From NCBI RefSeq assembly GCF_005517195.1, contig NZ_CP040244.1, positions 7,396,001-7,460,000 on the forward strand: DNA of 64,000 bases, written 5' to 3'. The notes below the pieces were generated by a model. The model did no database searches. It was not told the origin of the DNA and saw only the letters and a list, made by a program, of their open reading frames with translations. This DNA is from Streptomyces vilmorinianum. Its GTDB lineage: Bacteria > Actinomycetota > Actinomycetes > Streptomycetales > Streptomycetaceae. The translations under genes were made by a program, and so were the position numbers. Positions 55,078 to 63,275 of the stretch are shown here, piece after piece (position 1 is the first letter of the stretch; every line of letters begins with the position of its first letter).

Positions 55078-56394
55078 GTGTCCAGGCTGACGGGGTGGTG
55101 GAGCGGGCGCAGCAGTGCGGCCAAGGTCGAGCTGTACACGCGGTGGACGTTCCACGTCTTCGCGCCGCTGGAGATCATGGCCCTCGGCGGCGTGCCCTTC
55201 TCCCGCGACCAGGACAGCCGGCTCGGCGACGGCACCGCCCTGGCCCTGTTCCTGCTGATCTGTGCGCACGCGGTGCTCTCCGCCGTCGTCGCCTCCCGGG
55301 CCCTGGACTGGGCCGTCGAGCGGCGCGAACGGCCCGTCCGGCACGCGGCCGCGCTGGGCGGCTTCACCGGGTCCTCCTCGCTGGCCCTGCTCGTCCTGGA
55401 CGCGGCGGGCGTGACCAAGGACAGCACGGTGACGACGGCCGCCATGATCGGCCTGATCGTCTTCACCCTCGGCACCCTGGTCATGTGCCTGCGCAGGGTG
55501 CGGCACATGTCCTACGCCGTGCTCGGCACCGCGATCGGGACGGGGGCCGCGGTCGCCGCCCTCGGGATCGGCGCGGGACCGGCCCTCGGCTCGGCGGTCG
55601 CCGTGCTCCTCGGCGGCTCCGGACTGGGCGCCGCCTGCGGATTCTCCTCCTGGCTGCTCAAGGTCGTCCGGGAGCTGGAGCGGTCCAAGGAGCTCCAGGC
55701 CCGGCTCGCCGTCGCCGAGGAGCGGCTGCGCTTCGGGCGCGATCTCCACGACGTCATGGGCCGCAACCTCTCGGTGATCGCGCTCAAGAGCGAGCTCGCC
55801 GTGCAGCTGGCGCGGCGCGAACGCCCCGAGGCCGTGGACCAGATGATCGAGGTGCAGCGGATCGCGCAGGAGTCCCAGCGGGAGGTACGGGACGTGGTGC
55901 GCGGCTACCGGGAGGCGGACTTGCGCGTCGAGCTGGAGGGCGCGCGCGGGGTGCTCGGCGCCGCCGGGATCGACTGCGCGATCGATCCCGTGAAGACCGG
56001 GCTGCCCGCCGAACTGCCCGCCGAGGTGCAGTCGGTGCTCGGGTGGGTGGTCCGGGAGACCACGACGAACGTGCTGCGGCACGGGGACGCGCGCCGGTGC
56101 GCGATCTCGCTGCGGGAGCAGGACGGTTCGGTGCTGCTGACAGTGCGGAACGACGGTGTACGGGAAGGAGCGGAGATGGGGCGCGGCTCGGGCCTCGAAG
56201 GGCTGCGGGAACGGCTCGCGGCGGTGGGCGGGACCCTGGAGGCGGGGCCGGACGAGGGCGGCTCGTTCCGGGTGACGGCGCTCGTACCCGTATCGGCGCC
56301 CGATCCCGTACCGGCGCCCGATTCCGTACCGGCGCCCGATCCCGTATCGGCGCCCGCGTCCGTACCCGTACAGCGACGGGCGGCGAGGCCGTGA
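55078..56394 (+). CDS. Two-component sensor histidine kinase (DesK/NarX type)
   Basis: A 438-residue kinase if started at the GTG at 55078, which has a GAGGGGGG ribosome binding site 8 nt upstream. Several transmembrane helices (about residues 40-190) precede the HisKA_3 box RFGRDLHDVMGRNLSVIALK, whose histidine is the phosphorylation site, and an HATPase domain (VVRETTTNVLRHGDARRC, GSGLEGLRERLAAVGG). The C-terminus ends in a VPAPDP-type tandem repeat. The stop overlaps the response regulator start by 4 nt. The reading frame is also open upstream through the permease remnant. Confidence 0.9.
   Translation: MSRLTGWWSGRSSAAKVELYTRWTFHVFAPLEIMALGGVPFSRDQDSRLGDGTALALFLLICAHAVLSAVVASRALDWAVERRERPVRHAAALGGFTGSSSLALLVLDAAGVTKDSTVTTAAMIGLIVFTLGTLVMCLRRVRHMSYAVLGTAIGTGAAVAALGIGAGPALGSAVAVLLGGSGLGAACGFSSWLLKVVRELERSKELQARLAVAEERLRFGRDLHDVMGRNLSVIALKSELAVQLARRERPEAVDQMIEVQRIAQESQREVRDVVRGYREADLRVELEGARGVLGAAGIDCAIDPVKTGLPAELPAEVQSVLGWVVRETTTNVLRHGDARRCAISLREQDGSVLLTVRNDGVREGAEMGRGSGLEGLRERLAAVGGTLEAGPDEGGSFRVTALVPVSAPDPVPAPDSVPAPDPVSAPASVPVQRRAARP
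56284..56376 (+). repeat. 18-bp tandem repeats at the 3' end of the kinase gene
   Basis: Units of about 18 bp reading CCGTACCGGCGCCCGATC occur four to five times, encoding PVSAPD/PVPAPD. Confidence 0.8.
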
Positions 56395-57008
56395 CCGGCA
56401 CTCCCGTACGCGTCCTGCTCGCCGACGACGAGCATCTGATCCGCGGGGCGCTCGCCGCGCTGCTCGCCCTGGAGGACGATCTCGTGGTCGTCGCCCAGGC
56501 CGCCACCGGACCCGAGGCGCTCGCCATGGCCCGCGCCCACCGGCCCGATGTCGCGGTGCTCGATCTGCGGATGCCGGGCCTCGACGGTGTGAGGGTCGCC
56601 ACATCCCTGCGCGACGAACTGCCCGGCTGCACGACCATGATCGTGACCAGTCACGGCCGCCCCGGACACCTCAAGCGGGCGCTCGCGGCCGGGGTGCGGG
56701 GCTTCGTGCCGAAGACCGTCAGCGCCCAGCGGCTGGCGGAGATCATCCGTACTGTGCACGCCGGAAACCGTTACGTGGACCCGGAGTTGGCGGCCGACGC
56801 GATCTCCGCCGGGGACTCGCCGCTGACCGCGCGGGAGGCCGAGGTCCTGGAGTTCGCGGCCGACGGCGCGCCGGTCGCGGAGATCGCCGAGCGGGCCTCG
56901 CTCTCGCAGGGAACGGTCCGGAACTACCTCTCATCGGCCGCCGCGAAGCTCGGCGCCGAGAACCGTCATACGGCGGTGCGTCTCGCACGGGAGAAAGGTT
57001 GGGTATAG
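56391..57008 (+). CDS. LuxR-family response regulator
   Basis: A 205-residue NarL/FixJ-type regulator. The receiver domain has acidic residues in VLLADDEHLIRG, the phospho-acceptor in VAVLDLRMPGLDG and the lysine in GFVPKTVSA. The C-terminal LuxR helix-turn-helix is LTAREAEVLEFAADGAPVAE to LSQGTVRNYLSSAAAKLGAE. The GTG at 56391 overlaps the kinase stop by 4 nt (GTGA). It resembles DesR partners of ABC transporters. The next element, tRNA-Gly, starts 22 bp after the stop, with a TATAGT box overlapping the stop codon. Confidence 0.94.
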   Translation: MTGTPVRVLLADDEHLIRGALAALLALEDDLVVVAQAATGPEALAMARAHRPDVAVLDLRMPGLDGVRVATSLRDELPGCTTMIVTSHGRPGHLKRALAAGVRGFVPKTVSAQRLAEIIRTVHAGNRYVDPELAADAISAGDSPLTAREAEVLEFAADGAPVAEIAERASLSQGTVRNYLSSAAAKLGAENRHTAVRLAREKGWV

Positions 57009-57009
57009 T
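57004..57009 (+). promoter_or_regulatory. Candidate -10 of the second tRNA-Gly(GCC)
   Basis: TATAGT spans the last codons and stop of the response regulator gene. The matching -35 position (56981-56986, TCTCGC) is poor. Confidence 0.45.
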
Positions 57010-57030
57010 TGGCTCCGCGCTACGGCGCAT

Positions 57031-57106
57031 GCGGACGTGGCTCAGTTGGTAGAGCATCACCTTGCCAAGGTGAGGGTCGCGAGTTCGAATCTCGTCGTCC
57101 GCTCCA
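57031..57106 (+). tRNA. tRNA-Gly(GCC), copy 2, CCA encoded
   Basis: Same 76 bases as 54121-54196, including the encoded CCA. Anticodon loop TTGCCAA. The two copies form a 2.9-kb direct repeat around the two-component genes. Confidence 0.96.
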
Positions 57107-57111
57107 TGAAA

Positions 57112-57145
57112 GAAGCCCCCGGTCGATCCGACCGGGGGCTTCTTC
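57112..57145. terminator. Terminator between tRNA-Gly and purC
   Basis: GAAGCCCCCGGTCG and CGACCGGGGGCTTC form a 14-bp stem around ATC, followed by TTC on the plus strand; it serves the convergent tRNA and purC units. Confidence 0.9.
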
Positions 57146-57150
57146 GTGCG

Positions 57151-58050
57151 CTACGACCAGGTGTTGCCGGTCAGCAGCTCGTACGCCTCCAGGTACTTCG
57201 CCCGGGTCGCGTCCACGATCTCCTGCGGGAGCGCGGGCGGCGGCTCCTCGCTCCTGCGGTCCCAGCCGGAGGCCGGGGAGGTCAGCCAGTCGCGGACGAA
57301 CTGCTTGTCGTACGAGGGCTGGGCGCGGCCCGGCTGCCACTGGTCGACGGGCCAGAAGCGGGACGAGTCCGGGGTCAGCACCTCGTCGGCGAGGATCAGG
57401 GTGTCGCCCTCGAAGCCGAACTCGAACTTGGTGTCGGCGAGGATGATGCCGCGGTCACGGGCGATGTCACGGGCCCGGCCGTACACGGCGAGCGTCGTCT
57501 GGCGCAGCAGCGCGGCGGTCTCCGCGCCGACCTGGCGGGCGACCTCCTCGTAGCTCACGTTCTCGTCGTGGTCGCCGACGGCGGCCTTGGTGGCGGGCGT
57601 GAAGATCGGCGCGGGCAGCTCGGAGCCGTCGCTGAGGCCCTCGGGGAGCGCGAGACCGCAGACCGTACGGGACTCGTTGTACTCCAGGAGGCCCGAGCCG
57701 GTCAGATAGCCGCGGGCCACGCACTCGACCGGCACCATCTGCAGCGACTTGCAGATCAGCGTGCGGCCCTCCCAGTCGGCGGGGGCGCCTGCCGGGACGT
57801 CGGTGGAGATGACGTGGTTGGGGACCAGGTCGGAGAGGCGGTCGAACCACCACAGGGAGAGCTTGGTGAGGACCCGGCCCTTGTCGGGGATCTCGGTCGG
57901 CAGCACCCAGTCGTACGCGGACATGCGGTCGCTGGCCACCATCACGAGGTCGCCCGCCTCGTTCTGGTAGAGCTCACGCACCTTGCCCGTGTGGAGGTGG
58001 GTGAGGCCCGGGACCTGAACAGGCTCGGGCTTTTCTACGAATCCGGACAC
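57151..58050 (-). CDS. purC: SAICAR synthetase (phosphoribosylaminoimidazole-succinocarboxamide synthase)
   Basis: A 299-residue ATP-dependent ligase joining CAIR and aspartate. Motifs are HTGKVRELYQNEAGDLVMVA (N-terminal, ATP site), MVPVECVARGYLTGSG and ILADTKFEFGFEGDTLILAD. The length is that of the longer, yeast-like PurC class. The GTG at 58050 follows GGAGG at 4 nt; the upstream frame to 58098 lacks support. Confidence 0.96.
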   Translation of the reverse strand: MSGFVEKPEPVQVPGLTHLHTGKVRELYQNEAGDLVMVASDRMSAYDWVLPTEIPDKGRVLTKLSLWWFDRLSDLVPNHVISTDVPAGAPADWEGRTLICKSLQMVPVECVARGYLTGSGLLEYNESRTVCGLALPEGLSDGSELPAPIFTPATKAAVGDHDENVSYEEVARQVGAETAALLRQTTLAVYGRARDIARDRGIILADTKFEFGFEGDTLILADEVLTPDSSRFWPVDQWQPGRAQPSYDKQFVRDWLTSPASGWDRRSEEPPPALPQEIVDATRAKYLEAYELLTGNTWS

Positions 58051-58133
58051 GGTTCCTCCGCGTAGGTTGATCCAGGGAGCGCTTCGATTCTCTCGCACAG
58101 GGACACGGACGCGTCGGCCGGGCCCGCCGACAG

Positions 58134-58184
58134 GCTGGTCAGTCCCTCATGCTGGTCAGTCCCTCTTGCTGGTCAGTCCCTCTT
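58134..58184. repeat. Three 17-bp tandem repeats at the 3' end of the dimethylformamidase-like gene
   Basis: GCTGGTCAGTCCCTCTT occurs at 58134, 58151 and 58168; the first copy ends in CAT. The third copy contains the stop codon of the minus-strand gene. Because the unit is not a multiple of three, each copy supplies a stop in another frame. Confidence 0.9.
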
Positions 58185-59633
58185 GCAGATGCGGTCGAGG
58201 AGATTCGCGGTGGCGCGCTGGATGCGCGGATCGACATGGCCCGGCCGGTCCAGGGCGGGCGACCAGGCGAAGGTGCCGGAGGCGAAGACCCACGCCCCGG
58301 ACGGGGCCCGGTAGAGGGAGGTCTCCTGGTGGCGCAGGGCGCCCTCGCCGTCCTGGTAGGGGGAGTGGGCGAGCAGGATGCGGCCCTGGTGCTCGGGGAG
58401 CGCGGTGCGCGGGAAGTAGCGGTCGGCCTCGCCCGCGACCAGGCCCGGGATCTCGTCGCCGTCGCCCGCGCCGGTGGCCTCCCAGAGCCAGTGGTCCGCG
58501 TTCCGTACGACCAGGGGGTGCGACTCCGGCACCCTTCCCGCGTACTGGATGCCGAGCAGCTGCTGCTCCGGGCGGTCGATCTCGCGCCAGAGTGCGGGCC
58601 GGCCGGGGCCGCGCCGCTTGCGGCAGGTGAGGAGGCGGTCGGGGACCCCGGAGGGGGACGGGCCGAGCTCCACCTGCCAGTAGAGGGTGTTGGCGGAGAG
58701 GAAGACGAGGGACGTGCCCTGCTCGCGGGCCAGTTCGACGGTCCGGCGCATGGGGACGGACCAGTATTCGTCGTGGCCGGGGAAGACCAGGCCGCGGTAG
58801 CGGGTGGGGTCGACGCGGCCCGCGTGCAGGTCGCGGGTCTCGGCGTAGGCCAGGTCGTAGCCGTACCGCTCGGCCCAGCGGATGAAGTCGTAGGCGTGGC
58901 CGACGTGGAGGGGCAGGCCCGCGCCCGCGTAGGGGCGGTCGAAGGAGACGGTGATCGCCGCATCCTCCTCGCCGAGAAGACGGCCCTGCTCGTCCCACGC
59001 GTGGTAGAGGCTGGCGCCCGTCCGGCCGTCCTCCGGGTAGAGGTTGTACGCCTGCCAGGTCACGTCCGGGAGGACGAGGAGGAGGTCGGCGGGGTGGTTG
59101 TCGCGGACGGTGAAGGGGATGTGGGAGCGGTAGCCGTCGGCGGTGGTGAGCACGGCGACGTACGCGCCGATCGACCAGAGGGTGGGGATCTGCAGGCGCC
59201 AGGACTGCCACCAGTGGTGGCACGAGACCGTCCGGTCGGCGGTGAGCGGGGCCGGCTGGACGATTCCGGAGAGGCGCGGGCTGGTGGTGATCTTCGTGGC
59301 GCCCTCGCCGCCGTAGTGCCCGATCCGGTAGATGTCGACCGAGAACTGCTGCGGCGGGTCCACCGTGATGTGGAAATCGATCGCCTCGCCGGGGGCGACG
59401 GCCCCGTTGGACGCGAAGCCCTTGATCTGGCTGCGTACGTCGTCGGCGGTACGGGGGCCGCCGCTGCCGCCGCGGGCCAGGGTCTCGTCGGCGTACCAGG
59501 GAACGACCTGTCCCGTGTCGTCGAAGTAGTTCTCCGAACCGCGCAGCCAGGGCAGGGGGCCCTGGCCGAAGGGGTCCGACACGGCGTGGGCGAGCGCGCC
59601 CGACTCCCACCGCCTGATCTGCTCCGCCCCCAT
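58173..59633 (-). CDS. N,N-dimethylformamidase beta-subunit-like protein
   Basis: A 486-residue protein related to the C-terminal half of the DMFase large subunit, without signal peptide. Landmarks are DIYRIGHYGGEGATKIT, LLLVLPDVTWQAYNLYPEDG, YRGLVFPGHDEYWSVPMRRT and VFLSANTLYWQVEL. In Streptomyces these are widespread single proteins of unknown substrate; amidase activity is not shown. The ATG at 59633 follows GGGAGGGG at 6 nt. The extreme C-terminus (RICKRD) runs into a 17-bp tandem repeat that supplies its stop. Confidence 0.82.
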   Translation of the reverse strand: MGAEQIRRWESGALAHAVSDPFGQGPLPWLRGSENYFDDTGQVVPWYADETLARGGSGGPRTADDVRSQIKGFASNGAVAPGEAIDFHITVDPPQQFSVDIYRIGHYGGEGATKITTSPRLSGIVQPAPLTADRTVSCHHWWQSWRLQIPTLWSIGAYVAVLTTADGYRSHIPFTVRDNHPADLLLVLPDVTWQAYNLYPEDGRTGASLYHAWDEQGRLLGEEDAAITVSFDRPYAGAGLPLHVGHAYDFIRWAERYGYDLAYAETRDLHAGRVDPTRYRGLVFPGHDEYWSVPMRRTVELAREQGTSLVFLSANTLYWQVELGPSPSGVPDRLLTCRKRRGPGRPALWREIDRPEQQLLGIQYAGRVPESHPLVVRNADHWLWEATGAGDGDEIPGLVAGEADRYFPRTALPEHQGRILLAHSPYQDGEGALRHQETSLYRAPSGAWVFASGTFAWSPALDRPGHVDPRIQRATANLLDRICKRD

Positions 59634-59781
59634 ACTGCGCCCCTCCCTCGACTCCCCCGCGCCGTCTTCCGTCGTGTTGTTGTCACGTGCTGCTGTCAGT
59701 GCCGGTCCCCAGCACATCACATAACGCACGCACTCCGTCACCGTTCGTCGCGAATTGACGTGAACGGAAGACGCCCTTCCG

Positions 59782-59826
59782 GCGGTACGGGGGTACGGCG
59801 GTACGGGGGTACGGGGGTACGGGGGT
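59782..59826. repeat. Short GGTACGGG tandem repeats
   Basis: Five consecutive 8-9-bp units of GGTACGGG or GGTACGGC between the dimethylformamidase-like gene and the next stop codon; probably a slippage-prone microsatellite. Confidence 0.75.
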
Positions 59827-61746
59827 TCAGACGAGGCGCACGGGCTTCTCGGGGCGGACGCCGGTCTCCGTGAGCCAGGCGCGCAGGGGCACGGGGTCGC
59901 CGTCCTCGACGAGGGCGAGGACGCGGGCGGTCAGGTCCGTGTTCCGCTCGCCGCCGACGAGGAGTGCCGGGCCGTCGAGCCAGTCGAGGCCGGGAGCGGC
60001 GCCGGCGGTGTCGACGGCCGCGCAGCAGACCATCGCCGTCACATGGTCGGCGAGCAGATCGCGCCCGGTGCGGGGCGGCTGCAGCGGGAAGAGCGGCAGC
60101 GTGTCCGCGCCGAGGGTGGCCGCGTGCGGCGCGGGGACGGGAGCGGCGGGCTTGGCGGCCTCCTCGCGGGCGACCCGGGCGGTGAGCGCGGCGGCGAGGG
60201 TGTCGGCGGCGGGGTGGGGGGCGGACGGCTCGGGGCCGTCGTGCTCGCCAGGGGCGTGGGGGTCCTGGTCGTCCGGGGCGTCGGGGACGTCCTGGTCCTC
60301 GGGGACGCCGTCCGGGGCGGGCGCCTCGGGCGGAGCCTGCGGGGCGGTGGTGTCCGGGGCGATGGCCTCCGGGGCGATGGCCTCCGGGGCGATGGCCTCC
60401 GGGGCGATGGTGTCCGGGGCGATGGTGTCCGGGGCGATGGCCTGCGGGGCGATGGTGTCCGGGGCGATGGCCTCCGGGGGGCGCGTCGACAGGTGGGACA
60501 TCACGCGGGTCAGCGTCGGGCCGGTCGGGCCGTCGGCGCTCGCGGAGCCGGTGGGCAGCACGCCCAGATCGTCGAGGACCTGGTGGAGCCGGGCCGCGTC
60601 GGAGCGCCACTTCCGGTCCACGACCTCCTCCGGGTACTGGTTCCAGTCCACCGGGGACCAGTCCGGGCCGGACTCCGCGGGGCCGCCGTGGAAGAGACGG
60701 GCGGCGAGCAGCGAGGCGGCCTCGTCGACGGCCCCGGGCTCTTCGAGCAGGTCGCAGGCGGGGCGCTCGCCGAGCCGGGAGGCGAAACCCTCGGCGAGGC
60801 GGTCACGGCGGGAGAGTTCGGTGAGGGCGGAGACCACGCCCGCGTCCAGGCGCGCGGGCCAGCGGCCCATCCGCCAGGCGGGCAGCGCGACCCGGGTGAG
60901 CAGCCGGTCCCAGCCCGCGTAGGCGAGGCCGACCTGCTCCTGGGCGACGATCCGGACCCCGTAATCCACAGCCTGTGCACGCTCGGAGCCGGCCGCGGCG
61001 ACGCCCCGCTCCATCTCGGCCGCATGCCCGCGGCACAGGCGCAGCAGAACCCGGGCGACCCGCCCGATCGCGTGGGCGCCGAGCCTGCTGACCGGGTCGA
61101 GCCCGGCGCGGCGGGGAACGGCGACGGCGGCGTCCAGGCCCTGCACGAAGCGGCGGGCCGCGGCTATGTCGGGCTGTGCCGCCGGAGCCGTACCGGCGAC
61201 GACGGGGGCGAGGACCGCCCGCAGCTCGCCCACGCGCATCCACCACAGGAAGGGCGAGCCGATCACGAGGACGGGCGCGTCGGCGGAGCGGCGCAGCCCC
61301 TGCGTCGTGCCGTGCGCCGGATGCGTACGGTCCTCCAGCCAGCTGTCGCAGTCCGGCGTCAGGGCTATCGCGGAGGGCGCCGGGACACCCAGCCGGTCGG
61401 CCAGGTCCCGGACCAGCCGGTACAGATCGGGGGCCGCGGTCTCGGAGAGCTCCACGGTCGGGGTGACGGCGGGCCGGGCGCGCGCGACGACCAGCGCGAC
61501 GGCGGCCGTGGCGAGCAGGACGACCAGCGCGAGCGCGGTGGTCACCCAGCGGGCGGCGTCCCAGCCGGCACCCGTGAACCGGCCGGTGCCCCCGCCCGCG
61601 TAGAGGATCACGGCCGCGGCCGCGGGGAGCAGCGCGAGGCCCAGCGCCCTGCCGCGGACACGGAGCACGGCGAGGGCCCGGGTGCGCGCGGCGCGCGCAC
61701 CCATCTCCTCGCCGACAACGGAACCGGTACCGGACACGCCGTACAT
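59827..61746 (-). CDS. Membrane protein with degenerate M48-peptidase-like domain and repeat linker
   Basis: A 639-residue protein. Two transmembrane helices lie near the N-terminus (LGLALLPAAAAVILYAGG, WVTTALALVVLLATAAVALV). The following region reads like an M48 zinc protease (DLYRLVRDLADRLGVPAPSA, then GSPFLWWMRVGELRAVLAPV). Where M48 enzymes have HExxH the sequence is APVVAG, so it is probably catalytically dead. A Pro/Ala repeat of IAPDT/IAPEA units occupies about 423-460, then a C-terminal domain. The ATG at 61746 follows GGAGG at 5 nt. Confidence 0.72.
   Translation of the reverse strand: MYGVSGTGSVVGEEMGARAARTRALAVLRVRGRALGLALLPAAAAVILYAGGGTGRFTGAGWDAARWVTTALALVVLLATAAVALVVARARPAVTPTVELSETAAPDLYRLVRDLADRLGVPAPSAIALTPDCDSWLEDRTHPAHGTTQGLRRSADAPVLVIGSPFLWWMRVGELRAVLAPVVAGTAPAAQPDIAAARRFVQGLDAAVAVPRRAGLDPVSRLGAHAIGRVARVLLRLCRGHAAEMERGVAAAGSERAQAVDYGVRIVAQEQVGLAYAGWDRLLTRVALPAWRMGRWPARLDAGVVSALTELSRRDRLAEGFASRLGERPACDLLEEPGAVDEAASLLAARLFHGGPAESGPDWSPVDWNQYPEEVVDRKWRSDAARLHQVLDDLGVLPTGSASADGPTGPTLTRVMSHLSTRPPEAIAPDTIAPQAIAPDTIAPDTIAPEAIAPEAIAPEAIAPDTTAPQAPPEAPAPDGVPEDQDVPDAPDDQDPHAPGEHDGPEPSAPHPAADTLAAALTARVAREEAAKPAAPVPAPHAATLGADTLPLFPLQPPRTGRDLLADHVTAMVCCAAVDTAGAAPGLDWLDGPALLVGGERNTDLTARVLALVEDGDPVPLRAWLTETGVRPEKPVRLV
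60345..60480 (-). repeat. 15-bp tandem repeats encoding (APDTI/APEAI)n
   Basis: About nine units of GATGGTGTCCGGGGC or GATGGCCTCCGGGGC in tandem on the plus strand, in frame in the M48-like gene. Confidence 0.9.
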
Positions 61747-61963
61747 CACCCCCTCCTGCCCTCGTCGGGACTGCCTGTGGCGGTGTTGCTCACTCCCCCA
61801 CTGTGGCACCCGCCACTGACATCGCAATGCCGGTGGGCCAAGTGCCGGAACGCCTTCGCCGCACCCTAGTTGGGGGTTCGGCGGGCGTCATCCGGATGGC
61901 CCAGCCCTCACTCGATGGAATGGCTTTGGGTAAAGGTGATGACGGTCCGGGGCGGTTAGGGGT

Positions 61964-63214
61964 TCACTCCCCCGCGGCCTTGCGCGCGATGTCCGTACGG
62001 TGCTGGGAGCCGTCCAGACGGATGCGGCCGACCGCCTTGTACGCCCGCTCGCGGGCCTGCGCCAGGTCTTCCCCGGTCGCGGTGACCGACAGGACGCGGC
62101 CGCCGGCGCTCACGATCGCGTCGCCGTCCCGCTTGGTGCCGGCGTGCAGCACGTACGCGTGCGGGGCGTTCTGCGCCGCGACCTCGTCGAGGCCCTCGAT
62201 CGGGTCACCCGTACGCGGCGTCCCGGGGTAGTTGTGCGAGGCGACGACCACGGTCACGGCCGCGTCCTCGCGCCAGTTGAGCGGCGGCTCGTTGTCGAGC
62301 GTGCCGTTGGCGGCGTTCAGCAGGACGCTCGCCAGCGGGGTGCGGAGCCGGGCGAGCACGACCTGGGTCTCCGGGTCGCCGAAACGGGCGTTGAACTCGA
62401 TGACCCGTACACCGCGGCTGGTGATCGCCAGACCCGCGTACAGCAGCCCGGAGAAGGGGGTGCCGCGGCGGCGCAGCTCGTCGACGGTGGGCTGCAGGAC
62501 GGTGTCCATGACCTCGTCGACCAGCTTGGGGTCGGCCCAGGGCAGCGGCGAGTAGGCGCCCATGCCGCCGGTGTTCGGGCCCTCGTCGCCGTCGAGCGCG
62601 CGCTTGAAGTCCTGCGCGGGCTGGAGGGGAAGGACGGTGACGCCGTCGGTGATCGCGAAGAGGGAGACCTCGGGGCCGTCCAGGTACTCCTCGATGACGA
62701 CGCGGCCGCAGGCGAGCGCGTGCGCCCGGGCCTCGGCCAGGTCGGAGGTGACCACGACGCCCTTGCCGGCAGCGAGACCGTCGTCCTTGACGACGTACGG
62801 AGCGCCGAAGGCGTCGAGCGCCTCGTCGATCTCCTCCGCGGTGGTGCAGACGTAGCTGCGGGCGGTCGGGACGTTGGCCCCGGCCATGACGTCCTTGGCG
62901 AACGCCTTGGAGCCCTCCAGCTGCGCCGCCTGCTCGGACGGGCCGAAGCAGGGGATGCCGGCCGCGCGGACGGCGTCGGCGACACCGGCGACGAGCGGGG
63001 CCTCCGGGCCGACGACGACCAGATCGGCCTCCAGGCTTGTGGCCAGGCCGGCGACGGCGGCGCCGTCCAGCTGGTCGACGGGGTGCAGCTCGGCGACCTC
63101 CGCGATTCCGGCGTTGCCGGGCGCGCAGTGCAGAGCGGTGACGTCGGGATCGAGGGAGAGAGAGCGGCACAGGGCGTGTTCGCGGGCGCCGCCGCCGATG
63201 ACGAGGACCTTCAC
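61964..63214 (-). CDS. purD: Phosphoribosylamine-glycine ligase (GAR synthetase)
   Basis: A 416-residue ATP-grasp enzyme, second step of purine synthesis. Motifs are VLVIGGGAREHALCRSL (start), DLVVVGPEAPLVAGVADA, VVKDDGLAAGKGVVV (ATP site), EGPNTGGMGAYSPLPW and VIEFNARFGDPETQVV. The GTG at 63214 is used; TACCCT lies 7 nt upstream and there is no ribosome binding site, so the mRNA is probably leaderless. The longer frame to 63301 has no support. dnaX lies upstream on the same strand. Confidence 0.96.
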   Translation of the reverse strand: MKVLVIGGGAREHALCRSLSLDPDVTALHCAPGNAGIAEVAELHPVDQLDGAAVAGLATSLEADLVVVGPEAPLVAGVADAVRAAGIPCFGPSEQAAQLEGSKAFAKDVMAGANVPTARSYVCTTAEEIDEALDAFGAPYVVKDDGLAAGKGVVVTSDLAEARAHALACGRVVIEEYLDGPEVSLFAITDGVTVLPLQPAQDFKRALDGDEGPNTGGMGAYSPLPWADPKLVDEVMDTVLQPTVDELRRRGTPFSGLLYAGLAITSRGVRVIEFNARFGDPETQVVLARLRTPLASVLLNAANGTLDNEPPLNWREDAAVTVVVASHNYPGTPRTGDPIEGLDEVAAQNAPHAYVLHAGTKRDGDAIVSAGGRVLSVTATGEDLAQARERAYKAVGRIRLDGSQHRTDIARKAAGE

Positions 63215-63275
63215 GCCAGCCAGGGTAGCCCGGGGGCGGCCGTGGTCTTTGTGCGGGCCACCGAGCGAGACGGCC

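Noticed and set aside
54342..56390. An Arg/Gly/Ala-rich open frame overlapping the kinase, contiguous with the response regulator
   Set aside because: Only the final part from 56391 is the response regulator. The earlier part has shadow composition and overlaps the true kinase frame.
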